Source of the DNA: Basidiobolus meristosporus CBS 931.73
Lineage: Eukaryota; Basidiobolomycota; Basidiobolomycetes; Basidiobolales; Basidiobolaceae
Assembly (NCBI GenBank): GCA_002104905.1
Contig: MCFE01000121.1
Span: 97,867-161,866, forward strand
Reading direction: 5' to 3'
DNA: 64,000 nt
This document shows positions 43,351-54,460 of this stretch, piece after piece (position 1 is the stretch's first letter; each line of letters starts with the position of its first letter). The notes beneath the pieces were generated by a model. That model did not search any database, was not told the origin of the DNA, and worked only from the letters and a program-made list of their open reading frames with translations. The position numbers and the translations under genes were made by a program.

Positions 43351-43846
43351 TGCAGCTTTGCTACCATTCCCACAATTGTAAGTAGCAGAAGTGGCAAATA
43401 TGCAATGAACCTAGTCAGAGTGGCAGTGGTGGGACTGAATGTAGTGAAGGAGGGAGAATTGTAGGGGGGGCATATATGTGGTAAAGTGAAAAGCAAAATA
43501 CAAAAACTGATGTTTGCAGTAATACACACACCCATAAAAGAAATGTGACTAAAACTGGCAGAATGCTGGTGTAATACCTTCAAAAGTCTATATATTTATT
43601 GCATCAGAGCTGCAGGTACTTCTCTGAGTATTCTTAAATAGAATAGATTTGTGTCAAGATGTATTGACCAGAGCATCAACAGAAATGAACATGAGGCTCA
43701 GTATTGAGATTTTTTTATGAGGGCTACAAAACCAGGCAGGGTAAGTCCTTGTTAGCAAGATTTAGTTCTGACAACACAATAATGATTCTCTCAATGAGCT
43801 GAAGAGCTACTGGTAATTAAGGAAGAAATATTGTGATTCATTGTAT
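43351..43846. other. Repeat-like sequence, no gene recognised
   Basis: AT-rich and CpG-poor like the retroelements. A 82-codon minus frame (43335-43583) has no domain. Confidence 0.3.
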
Positions 43847-44193
43847 TGTTGTAAGAGTTTTTGGAGATATAGGATGTGATTGAGAGAGCAAGTATATTAG
43901 ACAGTTTTCACTTATAGATTTATTGAATGTAAGAGTAGTATTTGTACTTTAACATTGTTATGGCAAGATATGCACATAGAATAGGTTAGGATGGTACTAA
44001 GAGCATGTTTGCAAAGTTTGGAGCTGTTTGGACTACTTTAGGAGATTTCATGTCCTGCCAACCTGATGTTTTGGTGAAGATATTCCAAGTAAATCCCAAC
44101 AAGGAATTTGGTCAGTGTACTTTAAGATCTGTAGCCAATGCTTTGAGTGACTAAGTTAGGTGAATATTCAGGTGCAATTACAAAACTTACAAC
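43847..44193 (-). repeat. Inverted solo copia LTR
   Basis: Read on plus it starts TGTTGTAAGAGTTTTTGGAGATA and ends TTACAAAACTTACAACT, the reverse complement of the copia LTR (347 bp). Internal blocks AAAGTTTGGAGCTGTTTGGAC and AAGTAAATCCCAACAAGGAA are present. No target duplication was evident by eye. Confidence 0.75.
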
Positions 44194-44748
44194 TTTACTT
44201 GCTGAAATGCCCACAATTCTTATGGATATTGTAATAAGCCTATAGCCAAACATCTTGAATTAATAAGAGTTGTGACCAAAATAAGGTACATACTCTTGCC
44301 CAAAAACTAGGATGTATGGAATGTATTGATTGATAAATAATAAAAGGCTGTGCCACTCCCAATAAGGCAGTAAAAGGTAAAGATCAAGCAAAAGAGACTC
44401 TTAACTCATGGGTTTGAGGGAGCTTTTGATATGACATGAGTTTAGGACTAGCATATAAATATGACCAGTGAAATCTAAAGGTCAGTATTTACTAACATTG
44501 TGCCATCCATAATGATTTGATAAAGATAAATCAATCTACACACAGAAGTAAGAGCACATGTAGAGTCTTTTGGTAAGGGGTTTTGACAAGTGGCCTTAAC
44601 TAGGCAATGCAACAGTACAGAGGAGGTTAGTATGTATCAATCATCAAAAAGAAAGAGAATATGGAGTGACCAGTCCATGAAGATATTAACTTGATATCAA
44701 GGAAGGAATTGCACATCCATACTTATGTCAAAATTATTCATCAGGACA
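44194..44748. other. Repeat-like sequence, no gene recognised
   Basis: AT-rich; no ORF with a recognisable product. Confidence 0.3.
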
Positions 44749-45085
44749 GTTGTAGCCCGTAACTGGCTAGACCCAGCATTTTCTGCTCAGACTCTTTCTT
44801 AGCAATTACCTAGAGCACAAGAGTAGTCATTATTGTCTAAATGCCCTCAAGCTTTGCAAGCACACTACCTGGACCCTCACTAACATATTTTGTGTGATCT
44901 TTACAAATGCCCGCATATGTTTATATTATTAACAAGGGTATCACTTGAAATGTTTTTACTAAAACCTTCACCGCGCTATTTTAGGAGTAACATATCATTA
45001 TTTGAGCACAATAAGATAATTGAGAGTACTATATATTTGTCTTGTTCTCCAGATCACCTCCAAATAGCCCCTGGAATTTTGCAAA
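44749..45085 (+). repeat. Old copia-like LTR relic
   Basis: Diverged LTR landmarks in order: TCTTTCTTAGCAATTACCTAGA, TGCCCTCAAGCTTTGCAAGCACAC, CTACCTGGACCCTCACTAACATATTTTGTGTGA, and the end CTTGTTCTCCAGATCACCTCCAA...TTTTGCAAAA. Confidence 0.5.
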
Positions 45086-45936
45086 ATACCCAATATTTGC
45101 TAGTCAAATGCCATATTATATATTCAGAAGAAACCATCCATCTTATCATGGTGACTATTTGGGTTTGTTCAACCCTTGAGTTAGCGAGTACCTCTATTTT
45201 TATGAGTAAATGAAACACCTTCTACAGTCTCAAGATAACTTTACAAGGCGGGGATATATAATGGCAATCCGGGAATAAAGCACTGTCTCAAGGTGGGTAC
45301 AGATGTTGTGCACACCTTGATTTTCAAGGAGGAGAAAGACACGGAGTCCAAAAGGGGAGAAATGAAACCGCTGACCAATCATTTCCATTATTTGGTACTC
45401 GTGATGTCTGACGCATAGCATATGGCAATTGGTTACCGAATCGAGGGGTGATACGTGGGAGCGTATGTTCGAAATCCAAGCTAAACAAAAATGGAATGAT
45501 AGGAGTTTCATCGGGTACCTGGCTACACGTTCACACAGCGCGCCATACAAAAACATTCAACTCAACCAAAATTTATATCAAGCCGAATCCGGAAAAACGG
45601 CCACGAGATCACATACTTTAGGTGGCCGTTGAAAACGATTTCCTGGTCGGTTCCATGGAGTTGTGACCATCAAAGCATGCTGGTACGGCACACAATAAGT
45701 CCCAGAAAGTCAACGAAAAATAGCCATGTTTGGTAGTGATCAAACCCTTGAGTGTAAACATCGGACTGAAGATGTGATCCAACCAGTACCGATTAAAACG
45801 TCGCTCAAAGAAAAAAATTCATATTTAATGGTGGATTTTTGTGTAACACGTTGCAGCTGTACTGTTGGATGACACTGTATTCACCTTGCACATGGTTAAT
45901 AGCAGTGATATGAGAGTGATGAAGAGGTAGATGTGC
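45086..45936. other. Intergenic 3' of the hevein gene
   Basis: Frames here (for example 45230-45556 minus) carry no recognised domain. Confidence 0.3.
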
Positions 45937-47328
45937 TTAATTGAAGGTGGCAATAACAGAGACTGAGTCGACATCCAGGATGCATTTTTTAGGGATTTGG
46001 ACGTTGCTCCAGCTGGGTTGCTTCTCCGACTGCTGGAAACACTCATAGAGCGGTCCACCAATTTGTTCACCTTCCTTCATAGGCTTCTGAGTTTGCACTT
46101 CAACATGCAAATCATAGTCTTTACCAGCAGCGCTCTTGCCCTTATAGTCAAACAGGGCCGAGCCCGAACTCCAAGCAGCCTCATCCCACAAATATCCTTG
46201 ATTTTGGTAAGCAACCAAGAAATCATCGATGTATATGTCTGCTGAGTCCCTAGTGCAGGTACAGCTACCGGCGTTGTTGGCAAGTTTGAATTTAGAAAAC
46301 TCCGGTCCTGAGTGCATATGGGACTTGGTTTTTACTCCTTCTGCCTTTGCGTTCTTCCTAACCTGAGGCCGGTGCTTTGTTACGGGGGCGTCATATTCCA
46401 GCTTAGATGAGCCTTTGCAGTAAGCATCGGTGGTACCGCAGTAGCCATAACTGGAGCAGCAGTAACCAGGCTGGCACTGATGCATCACATCTCCGAACCA
46501 GCCACAACGTCTATCAGTTTTATTTGCAACAACGATGTCTATTCCCAGATTATCGGCATCATAGGGATACCACTGCCACTGTTCGGGCTTGTTATTATAT
46601 CCATGATAGCCAGCTGGACCGTTGATAGACATCCAGATCGCCGTCTGATTTTCTGTTAGACCAGAGCCCCATGTGCCGTCGGGCCCGGGATATGTGTACG
46701 TTATAGAGCCACCCAGTGCAGGGTACCAGTACTTGCTGCCTTCACGTCTGTAAGCTTGTTTACTCCATACGCCCACCCGTACACCATTGCTGATTCCTTG
46801 CGGATTTTCGAGAAACTGGTAGAAGTAGCCAAGACCGCTGTTTAAGTTGTCGTTGATAACACGCAATTTACCAAATTGCATCCATTCGCCATCAATACGT
46901 AGCTGAGCAGTGTAGACCAAATAATCACCATCCTCTTCATAGTCAATTTGAAAGCCGTAATCCACTCCATCAAGCCATGGATAGAAATACTGCATATGGG
47001 ATCCAGTGCCTTCGTTGCCAAAGCGACTAGTCACGCATTCCTTGCATGTTTCCACTATGGTTGCTTTTCCATTGTTGTTGTCCCAGAGAGAGAAGAGGAA
47101 TACACGTTTGTTGGCCCATGTCTGCATTCCCATGTATCCGTTGTTCCAGGCGATGGCTGCCCAGTAAGTTTGGTTGGGACTAAATTCAGGAACAGACTTG
47201 ACATCTGTCTTGAAAGAAATGAATTTACTCCCATTGTCGGGGAGGCTGGCCCAGTTGTGCATTGCCTGAGAAAGCACCTTCACTGCGAACAGCGAGGTAA
47301 GCGAGAGGAAAAGGGCTGAAAGCTTCAT
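45937..47328 (-). CDS. Secreted DUF3472-like protein with a hevein (CBM18) chitin-binding domain
   Basis: 463 residues, intronless. Signal peptide 1-20 (LSALFLSLTSLFAVKVLSQ). Residues about 40-270 resemble DUF3472: YWAAIAWNNGYMGMQTWANKRVFLFSLWDNNNG, TGSHMQYFYPW and GNEG. Then comes one hevein domain (about 275-308): RRCGWFGDVMHQCQPGYCC, SSYGYCGTTDAYC, with all eight Cys and the aromatic Ser-x-x-Gly-Tyr-Cys-Gly chitin site. The C-terminal 130 residues hold a further globular segment (CTCTRDSADIYIDDFL). Extracellular; a wall-chitin binding role is inferred from the hevein domain. A TTTAAAA element lies about 35 bp upstream. Flanked by repeats on both sides. Confidence 0.85.
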   Translation of the reverse strand: MKLSALFLSLTSLFAVKVLSQAMHNWASLPDNGSKFISFKTDVKSVPEFSPNQTYWAAIAWNNGYMGMQTWANKRVFLFSLWDNNNGKATIVETCKECVTSRFGNEGTGSHMQYFYPWLDGVDYGFQIDYEEDGDYLVYTAQLRIDGEWMQFGKLRVINDNLNSGLGYFYQFLENPQGISNGVRVGVWSKQAYRREGSKYWYPALGGSITYTYPGPDGTWGSGLTENQTAIWMSINGPAGYHGYNNKPEQWQWYPYDADNLGIDIVVANKTDRRCGWFGDVMHQCQPGYCCSSYGYCGTTDAYCKGSSKLEYDAPVTKHRPQVRKNAKAEGVKTKSHMHSGPEFSKFKLANNAGSCTCTRDSADIYIDDFLVAYQNQGYLWDEAAWSSGSALFDYKGKSAAGKDYDLHVEVQTQKPMKEGEQIGGPLYECFQQSEKQPSWSNVQIPKKCILDVDSVSVIATFN

Positions 47329-49849
47329 GATATCTTGACGAAAGCACGGCCCTCAGCTGTGCTTTTAAAGTAGTTCCATTTTCCCAGGATAGAGATCACG
47401 TTTCGTTACCAACAATGATAGCAAGCCGAGAATTCGACCTAATTTAGTAGCGTCTGGTTGAGTTAGCCTATTGTGGCAATTCAGGTAGTGGAATGCATGG
47501 ATTCTAAATGGTAACCATTGGATATCCTTGCAGCTTCTAGAAAATACCCAAAGCGTAATACTATCTTCCAAGGAGTTCGGAATCACGATCACGCTGGCCT
47601 TCAAATGTGGCTTATCCATAAGACTCTTCCTTTACAGCTTAGAAGAGCCTATACAGATGCCTACAACATTGGGGGCAAATTGTCAGCTTCAGTCAGGGAA
47701 AGTCGGTATCCTTCACCAAGTGTCGAGGAGAAATTATACAGTGGATGCAATGTCCTGGTGAGACAGTTTGGCGCAGCTAAATTATAATCCCAGCTGTTCC
47801 CGAATGTCAATGTGGTTTGGCATACCTCTAAATAGTCAACAGTATCGAGAATGCAGTAGCATTAGTGTTTTCACTGCATATTTCAGCAATAACTCAGACC
47901 TTTGGAATATCGATTAACCATACCGCTAATGGCATTTGAGTTACCCTAATAGATCCTACCTTCATGCATACTCCTCTAGAACTTCGCAATACCCGAGTGT
48001 GTACGGCTTAACAAATAACAATTAACACTTATACAACCTGGCCAATAGATTGGCAAAAAATTCTCTTAGAGTATAGCATCATGAATCAGGAAAAATCAAA
48101 AAAGAAGAAAAACGTGCTAAGCCCCATTCTGAGCTGAACCAATGAGCATAGAGATTGCTTGGTTAGGCCCATGTAGCTAGCATTTGATTAGTACATGGAG
48201 GATCGAAGGGTCACGCGAGCCAGTTGAGTAATGCTCAAAGGCTGATCAAGTCTAATGATCATATGGAAGGTTTACTTGTCAGAAATAGCTTTACCTGACA
48301 ATATGACTTGGGGATTGACCTGGACACTGGAGATGCACACTTGTGGAGCCTTCACATCTCCGTGGGCCTTGATCTCAGCGCCCAGACCTTGGCCGAGAGT
48401 ACAGGATGCTTATCATCCACGCAACTATCAAAAGCAGGTCTTTCTCGAGAGCACCAAACCACATACATGCTATAAGAAGGGTTTATTGAACGGAAGCAGC
48501 AGTGCTTAATTATCGCGCAATTGGAATATTGAAGCCATGCCCCCATTTGCTGGATGCAAGTAGTGGGCATCAGCTGTTATTGTAGATGGAGAGGAAAATA
48601 GAGTCGCATTGTCCCGTCATCTCAGACCTATAGCATTTTACATATCTGCTCTCGCTGGAATACCCTCTCCGGCATGGATAGCAGAAATCTGCATTATGGA
48701 TACAATCTCAAACCAAATCTAGTGGTTCTGATCACATCGATCGTTATCTTGATACCAAATTTAAGCTCGATGAATCAGAGACTTCTCATGCTACCGAGGA
48801 AATTCATAGATGCCGGGGCCAGCAATGCAGTACGGAACGTGTTTACCCAATCCACCCTAAGATTTGCACCCCCAAGCCAGCTTTGATGACGATACTTTAG
48901 TTATGATCGGGGATTGTTGTGGCTCACTTACCAATGGGAACGCTAATCGCAATCGAAAACCTACTACTGTGAGTTTATCCATGATCTTACCGATCACCAT
49001 CTTGATATTGCACGCAACATATACTTATACGGAACAATGCTAGTGTAAGGCTTTCTTGGAACACTTCTTGGCGGGTATTCAGAAAAGCCATGGTTAAGAA
49101 AATGCTAGTTAGATATACCACATGTAGTAACTGTTACCTAACCCTAAATTATTCACTCTGATCATGCGGAGGGGATTTCATATATAGCACTCAGTTCCAC
49201 AGTGAACAAAATAGGTTCAATCCTCTCTCAGACCGAAGTTTCTCTTGCGCAATGATATATTGGTAAGAATCTGAAACCGCGCCTTCTATGGCCTGGAATC
49301 TCTCATCATGGCCGACATTTGGCCGGAAAACAAAGCATGTGAACTGGAGCGATTCCATTTTTACATGTCTCGGGAATCCAGGTTGCTCAAGCACCGCTAC
49401 CGATGCAGATCCCTTGGTCAGTTAGCCAATGGAAGCTTATCAGTTATCACTTCAAACGTCGCATTGTCACCACATTTAGTGATCGTTCCGAGTGTCTTAT
49501 GTGTGTTTAAGCGGCATAATGATGGTGTACAGTATTCCTAGAGCACCATACAAAAGATATTTCGCGCTGCCAGAGTCTGAATTATCCTTAATTGATTATC
49601 CATACAGTAATTAATGGGGTCATTCTGAGTTTCAGTCTGATCGACCGCGCTGAACAATACATCGTTGCAACTGATTAGGAGCATCCTATATGTGACACTT
49701 CTGGCGTTAATTACCAAATTCCCCCTCCACTGAGGGCTGAGCTATATTTAAGTGAATTTGAGCACTACTAATGCCGGTTGACAACATCATACCACTAAGT
49801 CATTGATACCTGGAATTTACCCTAAATTCCAGTGAAAGATACCCGGGGC
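47329..49849. other. 2.5-kb intergenic stretch
   Basis: Short frames (47365-47619, 48255-48509, 48674-48886, 49191-49541) show no recognisable domains. The sequence is moderately AT-rich with some CG, unlike the CpG-poor retroelements, so part may be unique DNA. No tRNA-like cloverleaf was found by eye. Confidence 0.35.
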
Positions 49850-50264
49850 TCCTGGACATGGTGAACCACCCTTATCAATTGGGAGGGTCACTTTCTCCTG
49901 CACTGACACTCCTGCCCTACTCTTGTCTCAAACACGCAGTGTGAGTGAATCTCCCCACCCAACAAGACTCATCCACAATAAATTTTCTGAAGCTCTGAGC
50001 AGCTTTTTGTAGCAGCTCCTTCTGGGGTACACTATGATAACCAGTAAAATACACAGCCTGAGTGGATACCAATTCAGACTGTATTGTACAGAAAGTATCA
50101 TATAGGGAAACAATGCCATTAGAAGAGCCTTTTCACACATTACAAAAGCTGGTTAACATTTTGTTTCACTGATATTACTTTCTTGGCTTGACATCAATTG
50201 GCTGAATAGTTTGGGTAGCTCATAATGAGGGCTAGAACAGTAATACTCAGGTTCTAGGTGTTAA
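49850..50264 (-). other. Possible coding relic
   Basis: On minus, about 49930-50140 can be read as a 65-residue stretch (SLYDTFCTIQSELV...VDESCWVGRFTH) without stops, in another frame from the listed 70-codon ORF. I cannot assign it. Confidence 0.2.
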
Positions 50265-50745
50265 AGGGGTAAAAAACACCAAGTGGTGAAGTCTTTATTA
50301 AAGTGACTCAAAATAAAGTAGCCAGTTGCTACACTATAAGCATTTTCATATGTGAATAAAGACAAGTGTCATGTTGAAAAGCTTAGAAGAGAGATCACTA
50401 AGTTCCAGAGGAGTTAAATCAGAGTTAAGTAGTACTTGGGTGATAACTAAGGGATGTAATAATATATCCACAACTGCCACAAAGTTGGACAAATATGGAT
50501 TGGGGCAAAGTAAGAGTGCAGTATCATGACTGAGATTGCTCTACCATCAAGTGAAGTATACATTGTATAGACAAGTGCCAAGTTTAAAATGTCCTGCACA
50601 TGCTGAGCAAAATGATATGTCTCAGAATCAACAAGTCAATTATACATTTCTGATACAGTATAATCAGCAAGCACCAAAAGCCTGGACCACTAGTTGCAAT
50701 TAATATGGGTGTGGATAGGTGAACAAGATAAATGACAATTGTATC
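50265..50745 (-). repeat. Possible LINE 3'-end remnant and adjoining repeat
   Basis: CACCAAGTGGTGAAGTCTTT and the following AGTAGCCAG...GCTAC parallel 60207-60262 at the LINE 3' end (CACCAACAGGTGAAATCTTT, AAGCCAGCGCTAC). The similarity covers about 60 bp; the rest is unassigned. Confidence 0.4.
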
Positions 50746-51094
50746 TGTTGTGAAAATTTGTATTTCCACCTAAATATTCACCTAACTTAGTCACTTGGAT
50801 CATTACCTTCATATCCTAGAGAATACTGACCATATTCCTTGTTGGGATTTACTTGGAATATTTTCACCAAAATACCAGGTACCCAGAACATCAAAATTTT
50901 CAAAGTTGTCCAAACAGCCCCAAACTTTGCACACATGTTCTTGGGACCTTCATTCACCTATTCTACGTGTTTTTTATGCCAAGACCAGATAAGAGTATTA
51001 ATACTACTTTTACATTCAATAAATCATTAAGTGAAAGCCACATAATCTACTTGTCCTCCTAATCACTTCCAATATCTCCAAGACTCATACAACA
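50746..51094 (+). repeat. Left LTR of Copia-C (349 bp)
   Basis: It runs from TGTTGTGAAAATTTG to CATACAACA, colinear with the other copia LTRs. The CCCCAAACTTTGCACACATG and AATAAATCATTAAG blocks are intact. Confidence 0.85.
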
Positions 51095-51106
51095 GGTTAT
51101 GAGCCC
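51095..51106 (+). other. Copia-C primer-binding site (initiator tRNA anticodon arm)
   Basis: GGTTATGAGCCC, identical to the site at 4652-4663. It overlaps the gag ATG (51099). Confidence 0.75.
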
Positions 51107-51899
51107 CAAGCTGTCACACTCTGCAATGGCTACTACTGCCATTACTGGAATTTTTCCCTCTGCTGAAAAGTTGGATGGATCTAACTACCAAGTGTGGAAG
51201 GTGAAGATGAAGATGCTGCTACAAGAAAGAGGCCTTTGGGATACTGTCATGGAAGAAGAATGTGCTCCTAAAAACATGGGAGAGGAAGCCTTAAAGTATC
51301 AGAAGAAAGTACAGAGTGCCTTTAACTGCATTTGCCTTAATGTCAAGGACAAATGGCTAATTCAATGCTCAAGAGCAAAAACAGCAAAGAATGCCTGGAA
51401 AGGTTTAGAAGACACCTACCAGTCATGTTCAGCTGCCAAGAAAATGTATCTGAGACAAAAATTCTTTACTACAAAGATGCTGCCAGAAGAAATGAAAAAC
51501 CTAATTAACAGAATTACCCTGCTGGTAGATGAGATGGAATCTGTGGGCATACCAACTACTGATGAGGATGTGATAGTTACCATCCTGAATAGCCTGACAG
51601 ACAAGTTTCAGGGCCTTGTATCAGCCCTAGAGTCCAGAACTCAAGATTTGACCTTAAATTACATATATGGAAGGCTCCTGGATGAAGAATTAAGAAAATC
51701 AAGCAATAATAAGAGGGTAGAAGAAAATGCTTTAATAAGCAATGATAACCAACAAAGGAGGTACCCAAGACCTTACAAAGGCTACAGCAACCTGTTTTGC
51801 AACTACTTCAAAAGGAAAGGACATACATCAGACTGGTGTCTCAAAAAGAAAGATAATCAGCAAAAGAAGCCTGAATATGGAAATGCTGCAACAACTTAA
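51099..51899 (+). CDS. Copia-C Gag polyprotein (open, defective knuckle)
   Basis: 266 residues from MSPKLSHSAM. The capsid region is a classic copia gag (UBN2-like): SNYQVWKVKMKMLLQERGLWD, AKTAKNAWKGLEDTYQ, DEDVIVTILNSL, LDEELRK. The zinc knuckle reads CNYFKRKGHTSDWC: the second Cys is Phe, so zinc binding is probably lost. A stop (TAA) ends the frame just before protease, which continues in frame with WYTNSGASQHFT, Asn in place of the catalytic Asp. The rest of pol is deleted at about 52060. Confidence 0.85.
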   Translation: MSPKLSHSAMATTAITGIFPSAEKLDGSNYQVWKVKMKMLLQERGLWDTVMEEECAPKNMGEEALKYQKKVQSAFNCICLNVKDKWLIQCSRAKTAKNAWKGLEDTYQSCSAAKKMYLRQKFFTTKMLPEEMKNLINRITLLVDEMESVGIPTTDEDVIVTILNSLTDKFQGLVSALESRTQDLTLNYIYGRLLDEELRKSSNNKRVEENALISNDNQQRRYPRPYKGYSNLFCNYFKRKGHTSDWCLKKKDNQQKKPEYGNAATT

Positions 51900-52060
51900 G
51901 ATAGACTATTCATATCTGCACTAAATATGACCACAAACAAGGATTCTCAGATGTGGTATACTAACTCTGGAGCATCTCAACACTTTACACACCAAAAAGA
52001 ACTTTTTACCCAATATCAAGAAATTCCAATTAAGAAGGTTTTCATGGGTGACAATGAGGT
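51900..52060 (+). pseudogene. Copia-C protease fragment
   Basis: The stretch TTNKDSQMWYTNSGASQHFTH...FMGDNE follows the gag stop in frame. The Asp of the DSGAS core is Asn (one base change). It stops where gypsy leader sequence begins. Confidence 0.75.
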
Positions 52061-52800
52061 GGTGTATAGGTCCAAGGGAGAGATACGTCCAACACTTCTC
52101 AAGTGTTTTGTGTGTGGGGTGTTCACTGGGTGCAATAATCTCTGGCAAAAGCTTGCTAGGAATACTTGGGTACTGCCTCTAATCTAATGTGAAGGGGAAT
52201 AAAGCCACAAGCTTGTCAAGGGAAAACTATTGAGCTACAATCCCCAATTTAGTTGGCGTCTTAACAAAAGTATGTGCTGGGTCCAGCATCCTTTGAGATG
52301 GCAATGTACTAGAGCTTCCAAAGTCAAAACAACTGTAAACTCCACCAGCAGAGACTTGATAAGAATGCAGCTGTGGTCAATAGTTACAAAGACAGAAAAG
52401 TATCTTTGCCTTTACAAGAACAAACTTGGGAAAGAATCAAATATAATAAAAGATACCTACTCTGAGTATTCCTCACAAGTAGTGCCTCCAAGGTCAGTTG
52501 GCTGTCAGTGTGGTTTCCTGGGAGTATCCTGTGGTCTGGGGTTGGAAGTTCAGGTGGCAGCAGGTAGCAGTGATCAAACTAATCAGCAAGTTGGAATATT
52601 GATAAAAGGGATGATGATTTATTGTTGAGGGATAGCCTCCCTTATATACTGTTCTTACTGGCTAAGTGATTACTAATTATGGCGTTCCAGAAGGTTCTGG
52701 ATATCAATAGAGATCTTAATGACAACAGAATGACCTAAGAATGTTCTAAGTAGGTGCCAGAAGGTTCTAAGAGGCACAGCACATCCAACCAATCAGGAAT
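52061..52800 (-). mobile_element. Gypsy-1 family remnant (leader and partial LTR)
   Basis: 52190-52480 is colinear with the Gypsy-1 leader at 3345-3610: AAAGCCACAAGCTTGTCAAG, GAGCTACAATCCCCAA, AACTGTAAACTCCACCAGCAG and AAAGTATCTTTGCCTTTA. 52600-52660 keeps an LTR TATA region (CCTTATATAC). No coding part remains. Confidence 0.65.
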
Positions 52801-53377
52801 CAGTAGACTTGTTCCATTGTACCGTGCCAGGGCGTGCGGTGCAATCCGTGGTTGTAAAGAATGATTGGGCGCGATATTATAGCTACCAGAAGGAAGGATT
52901 GTTCTTGGATGATTTTGCACTATGCGGGACAATCTTGCACACTATGGCACAATCTGACACAATGAGGTTGGAACGGATGATTGTGCCAACTTGTAATGTT
53001 AGCATCACGTGCGCAATTGGATACCACCATTATGGCAGGTAAAATCCGGTATTTGGATATGTTTCTTCAATGTAAACGGAAATAAATGTGTATCACACTA
53101 TAAACTACACTAATGCTTACCATTTTGGTTACCATCACTCCAATTGGACAGTATCTCAGTGGTTAATTGGTCCAAAAGTATCCTGAAGCTGGCAGCCCCC
53201 AATTGGCTCATTGACTACTAAAAAAGCTACCTGATATGCCATCAAATATCCCATTTTGCTCATTGAGCAAGTAAATCCCTGATCCTAGTGATTGGACAAG
53301 TTGTCATAGCCAGCACGCAAGCAATCATGTAGGTGCAAAACAGATCCAATAGTTGCACTGGTATTACAGATGACGTA
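52801..53377. other. Flank of the chromodomain gypsy element
   Basis: No gene recognised. There is a short degenerate array of GCACAATC/GCACTATG words at 52915-52965. Confidence 0.3.
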
Positions 53378-54069
53378 TGTTGTGCATCAACATTTAAAAC
53401 TTAGCCAATTTTACTCCGTTTGAAAATCTAGTACCCTAACTGATTTTCCCTAACCCAAACATAACAAATCCCAGTTACAGTTTATTTTATCCCACCTATA
53501 AATCTACTTTTAGCTATCACACCTGATCTATTTTCAAATGGTCATTACGTTATCAACATATCTGCCAAGCCTTCCCAGGTGATTAGTCATCTGAGATCTA
53601 TCCAACCACGGTGCAGTTGCCAAGACATCAGTTGATTGATGATGTAATTTTCATTTATCTTATGCACCTATGAACACCCAAATTGATTTCAATCAATCCA
53701 GTCCCTTGGCGCTTACTAATTCAACTTGATCAGAAAAGTATAAATAAAGTTTACTGAACCTTTGGTTTAGTGTGTGTCTCAACGAAATTAAGATTCTGTC
53801 TCAGCAAAAATAAAGAATCCAACAATTCCGTTCTAGTTTCTATCCCAGCCTAGTATATCTAGCACTCCAAAGAACACCAAGCCTAGCCTGCCTAGCAAAC
53901 AAATATCATTTATAGCCAATCCAGCTATATCCAAGACCAATATTAGATCAGAATCTTTCTGCTAATATTTCCGCCACTCTCTGACAATTCTAAGATTCTG
54001 CACTTAATTGTCCCTTTGATTCAGTTAAACCATTCAAGAGTTTTATTACACTTTCTCTTGGATACAACA
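53378..54069 (+). repeat. 5' LTR of Gypsy-2 (692 bp)
   Basis: It begins TGTTGTGCATCAACATTTAAAAC and ends TTGGATACAACA. It contains a TATAAATAAA box (about 53741) and is almost identical to the 3' LTR, differing by a handful of substitutions and small indels, so the insertion is young. Confidence 0.9.
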
Positions 54070-54109
54070 TTTTTTTTGTTGAATTCCATTACATTCAGCC
54101 AATTAGAAG

Positions 54110-54460
54110 ATGTCCTCAGCAGCAAGCAATCCAAACCTTTCCATGTTGGAAGAGGCCAGAAGTAATCAGGAAGAACTTACTCAACAGCTTGAAAATATCA
54201 TGCTTGAAAGAAACACCATGATGCTTGAGCACTCAAAGCTTGTCAAAACAAGATCTGATAATCACCGTAGAGATGAACTCCTTGAAGTTATATCCAGTTA
54301 CCAAGATGAAATTGGAATAATTAAGGAAGCACTGGAGAATATTGCCATAGTAATTGACAGCATTGAAAATCCGCCAAGCCTTGCTCTGCATCAGCCACCA
54401 AGAAGTCATGCCTTTGAATGCCCCGGTGGTTGTCCCAAGATCCTTGCCTGTTTATGCTGA
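54110..54460 (+). CDS. Gypsy-2 ORF1, N-terminal Gag coiled coil
   Basis: 116 residues from MSSAASNPNLSMLEE, with strong heptad-like Leu/Ile spacing (QEELTQQLENIMLERNTMMLE, LLEVISSYQDEIGIIKEALENI). It overlaps the next ORF by about 50 bases of real coding, which lies in the +1 frame. The join would be made near 54395-54420. It may be the N-terminus of Gag, separated by a one-base change or by +1 frameshifting. Confidence 0.7.
   Translation: MSSAASNPNLSMLEEARSNQEELTQQLENIMLERNTMMLEHSKLVKTRSDNHRRDELLEVISSYQDEIGIIKEALENIAIVIDSIENPPSLALHQPPRSHAFECPGGCPKILACLC

Noticed and set aside
48255-48886. Possible multi-exon gene (frames 48255-48509 and 48674-48886)
   Set aside because: Tried joining frames by GT-AG introns; no conserved protein emerged.
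50640-50700. Similarity of a CACCAAAAGCCTGGA word to copia RT (SPKAWN region)
   Set aside because: Only about 15 bp match, with no flanking copia sequence; too short to call.
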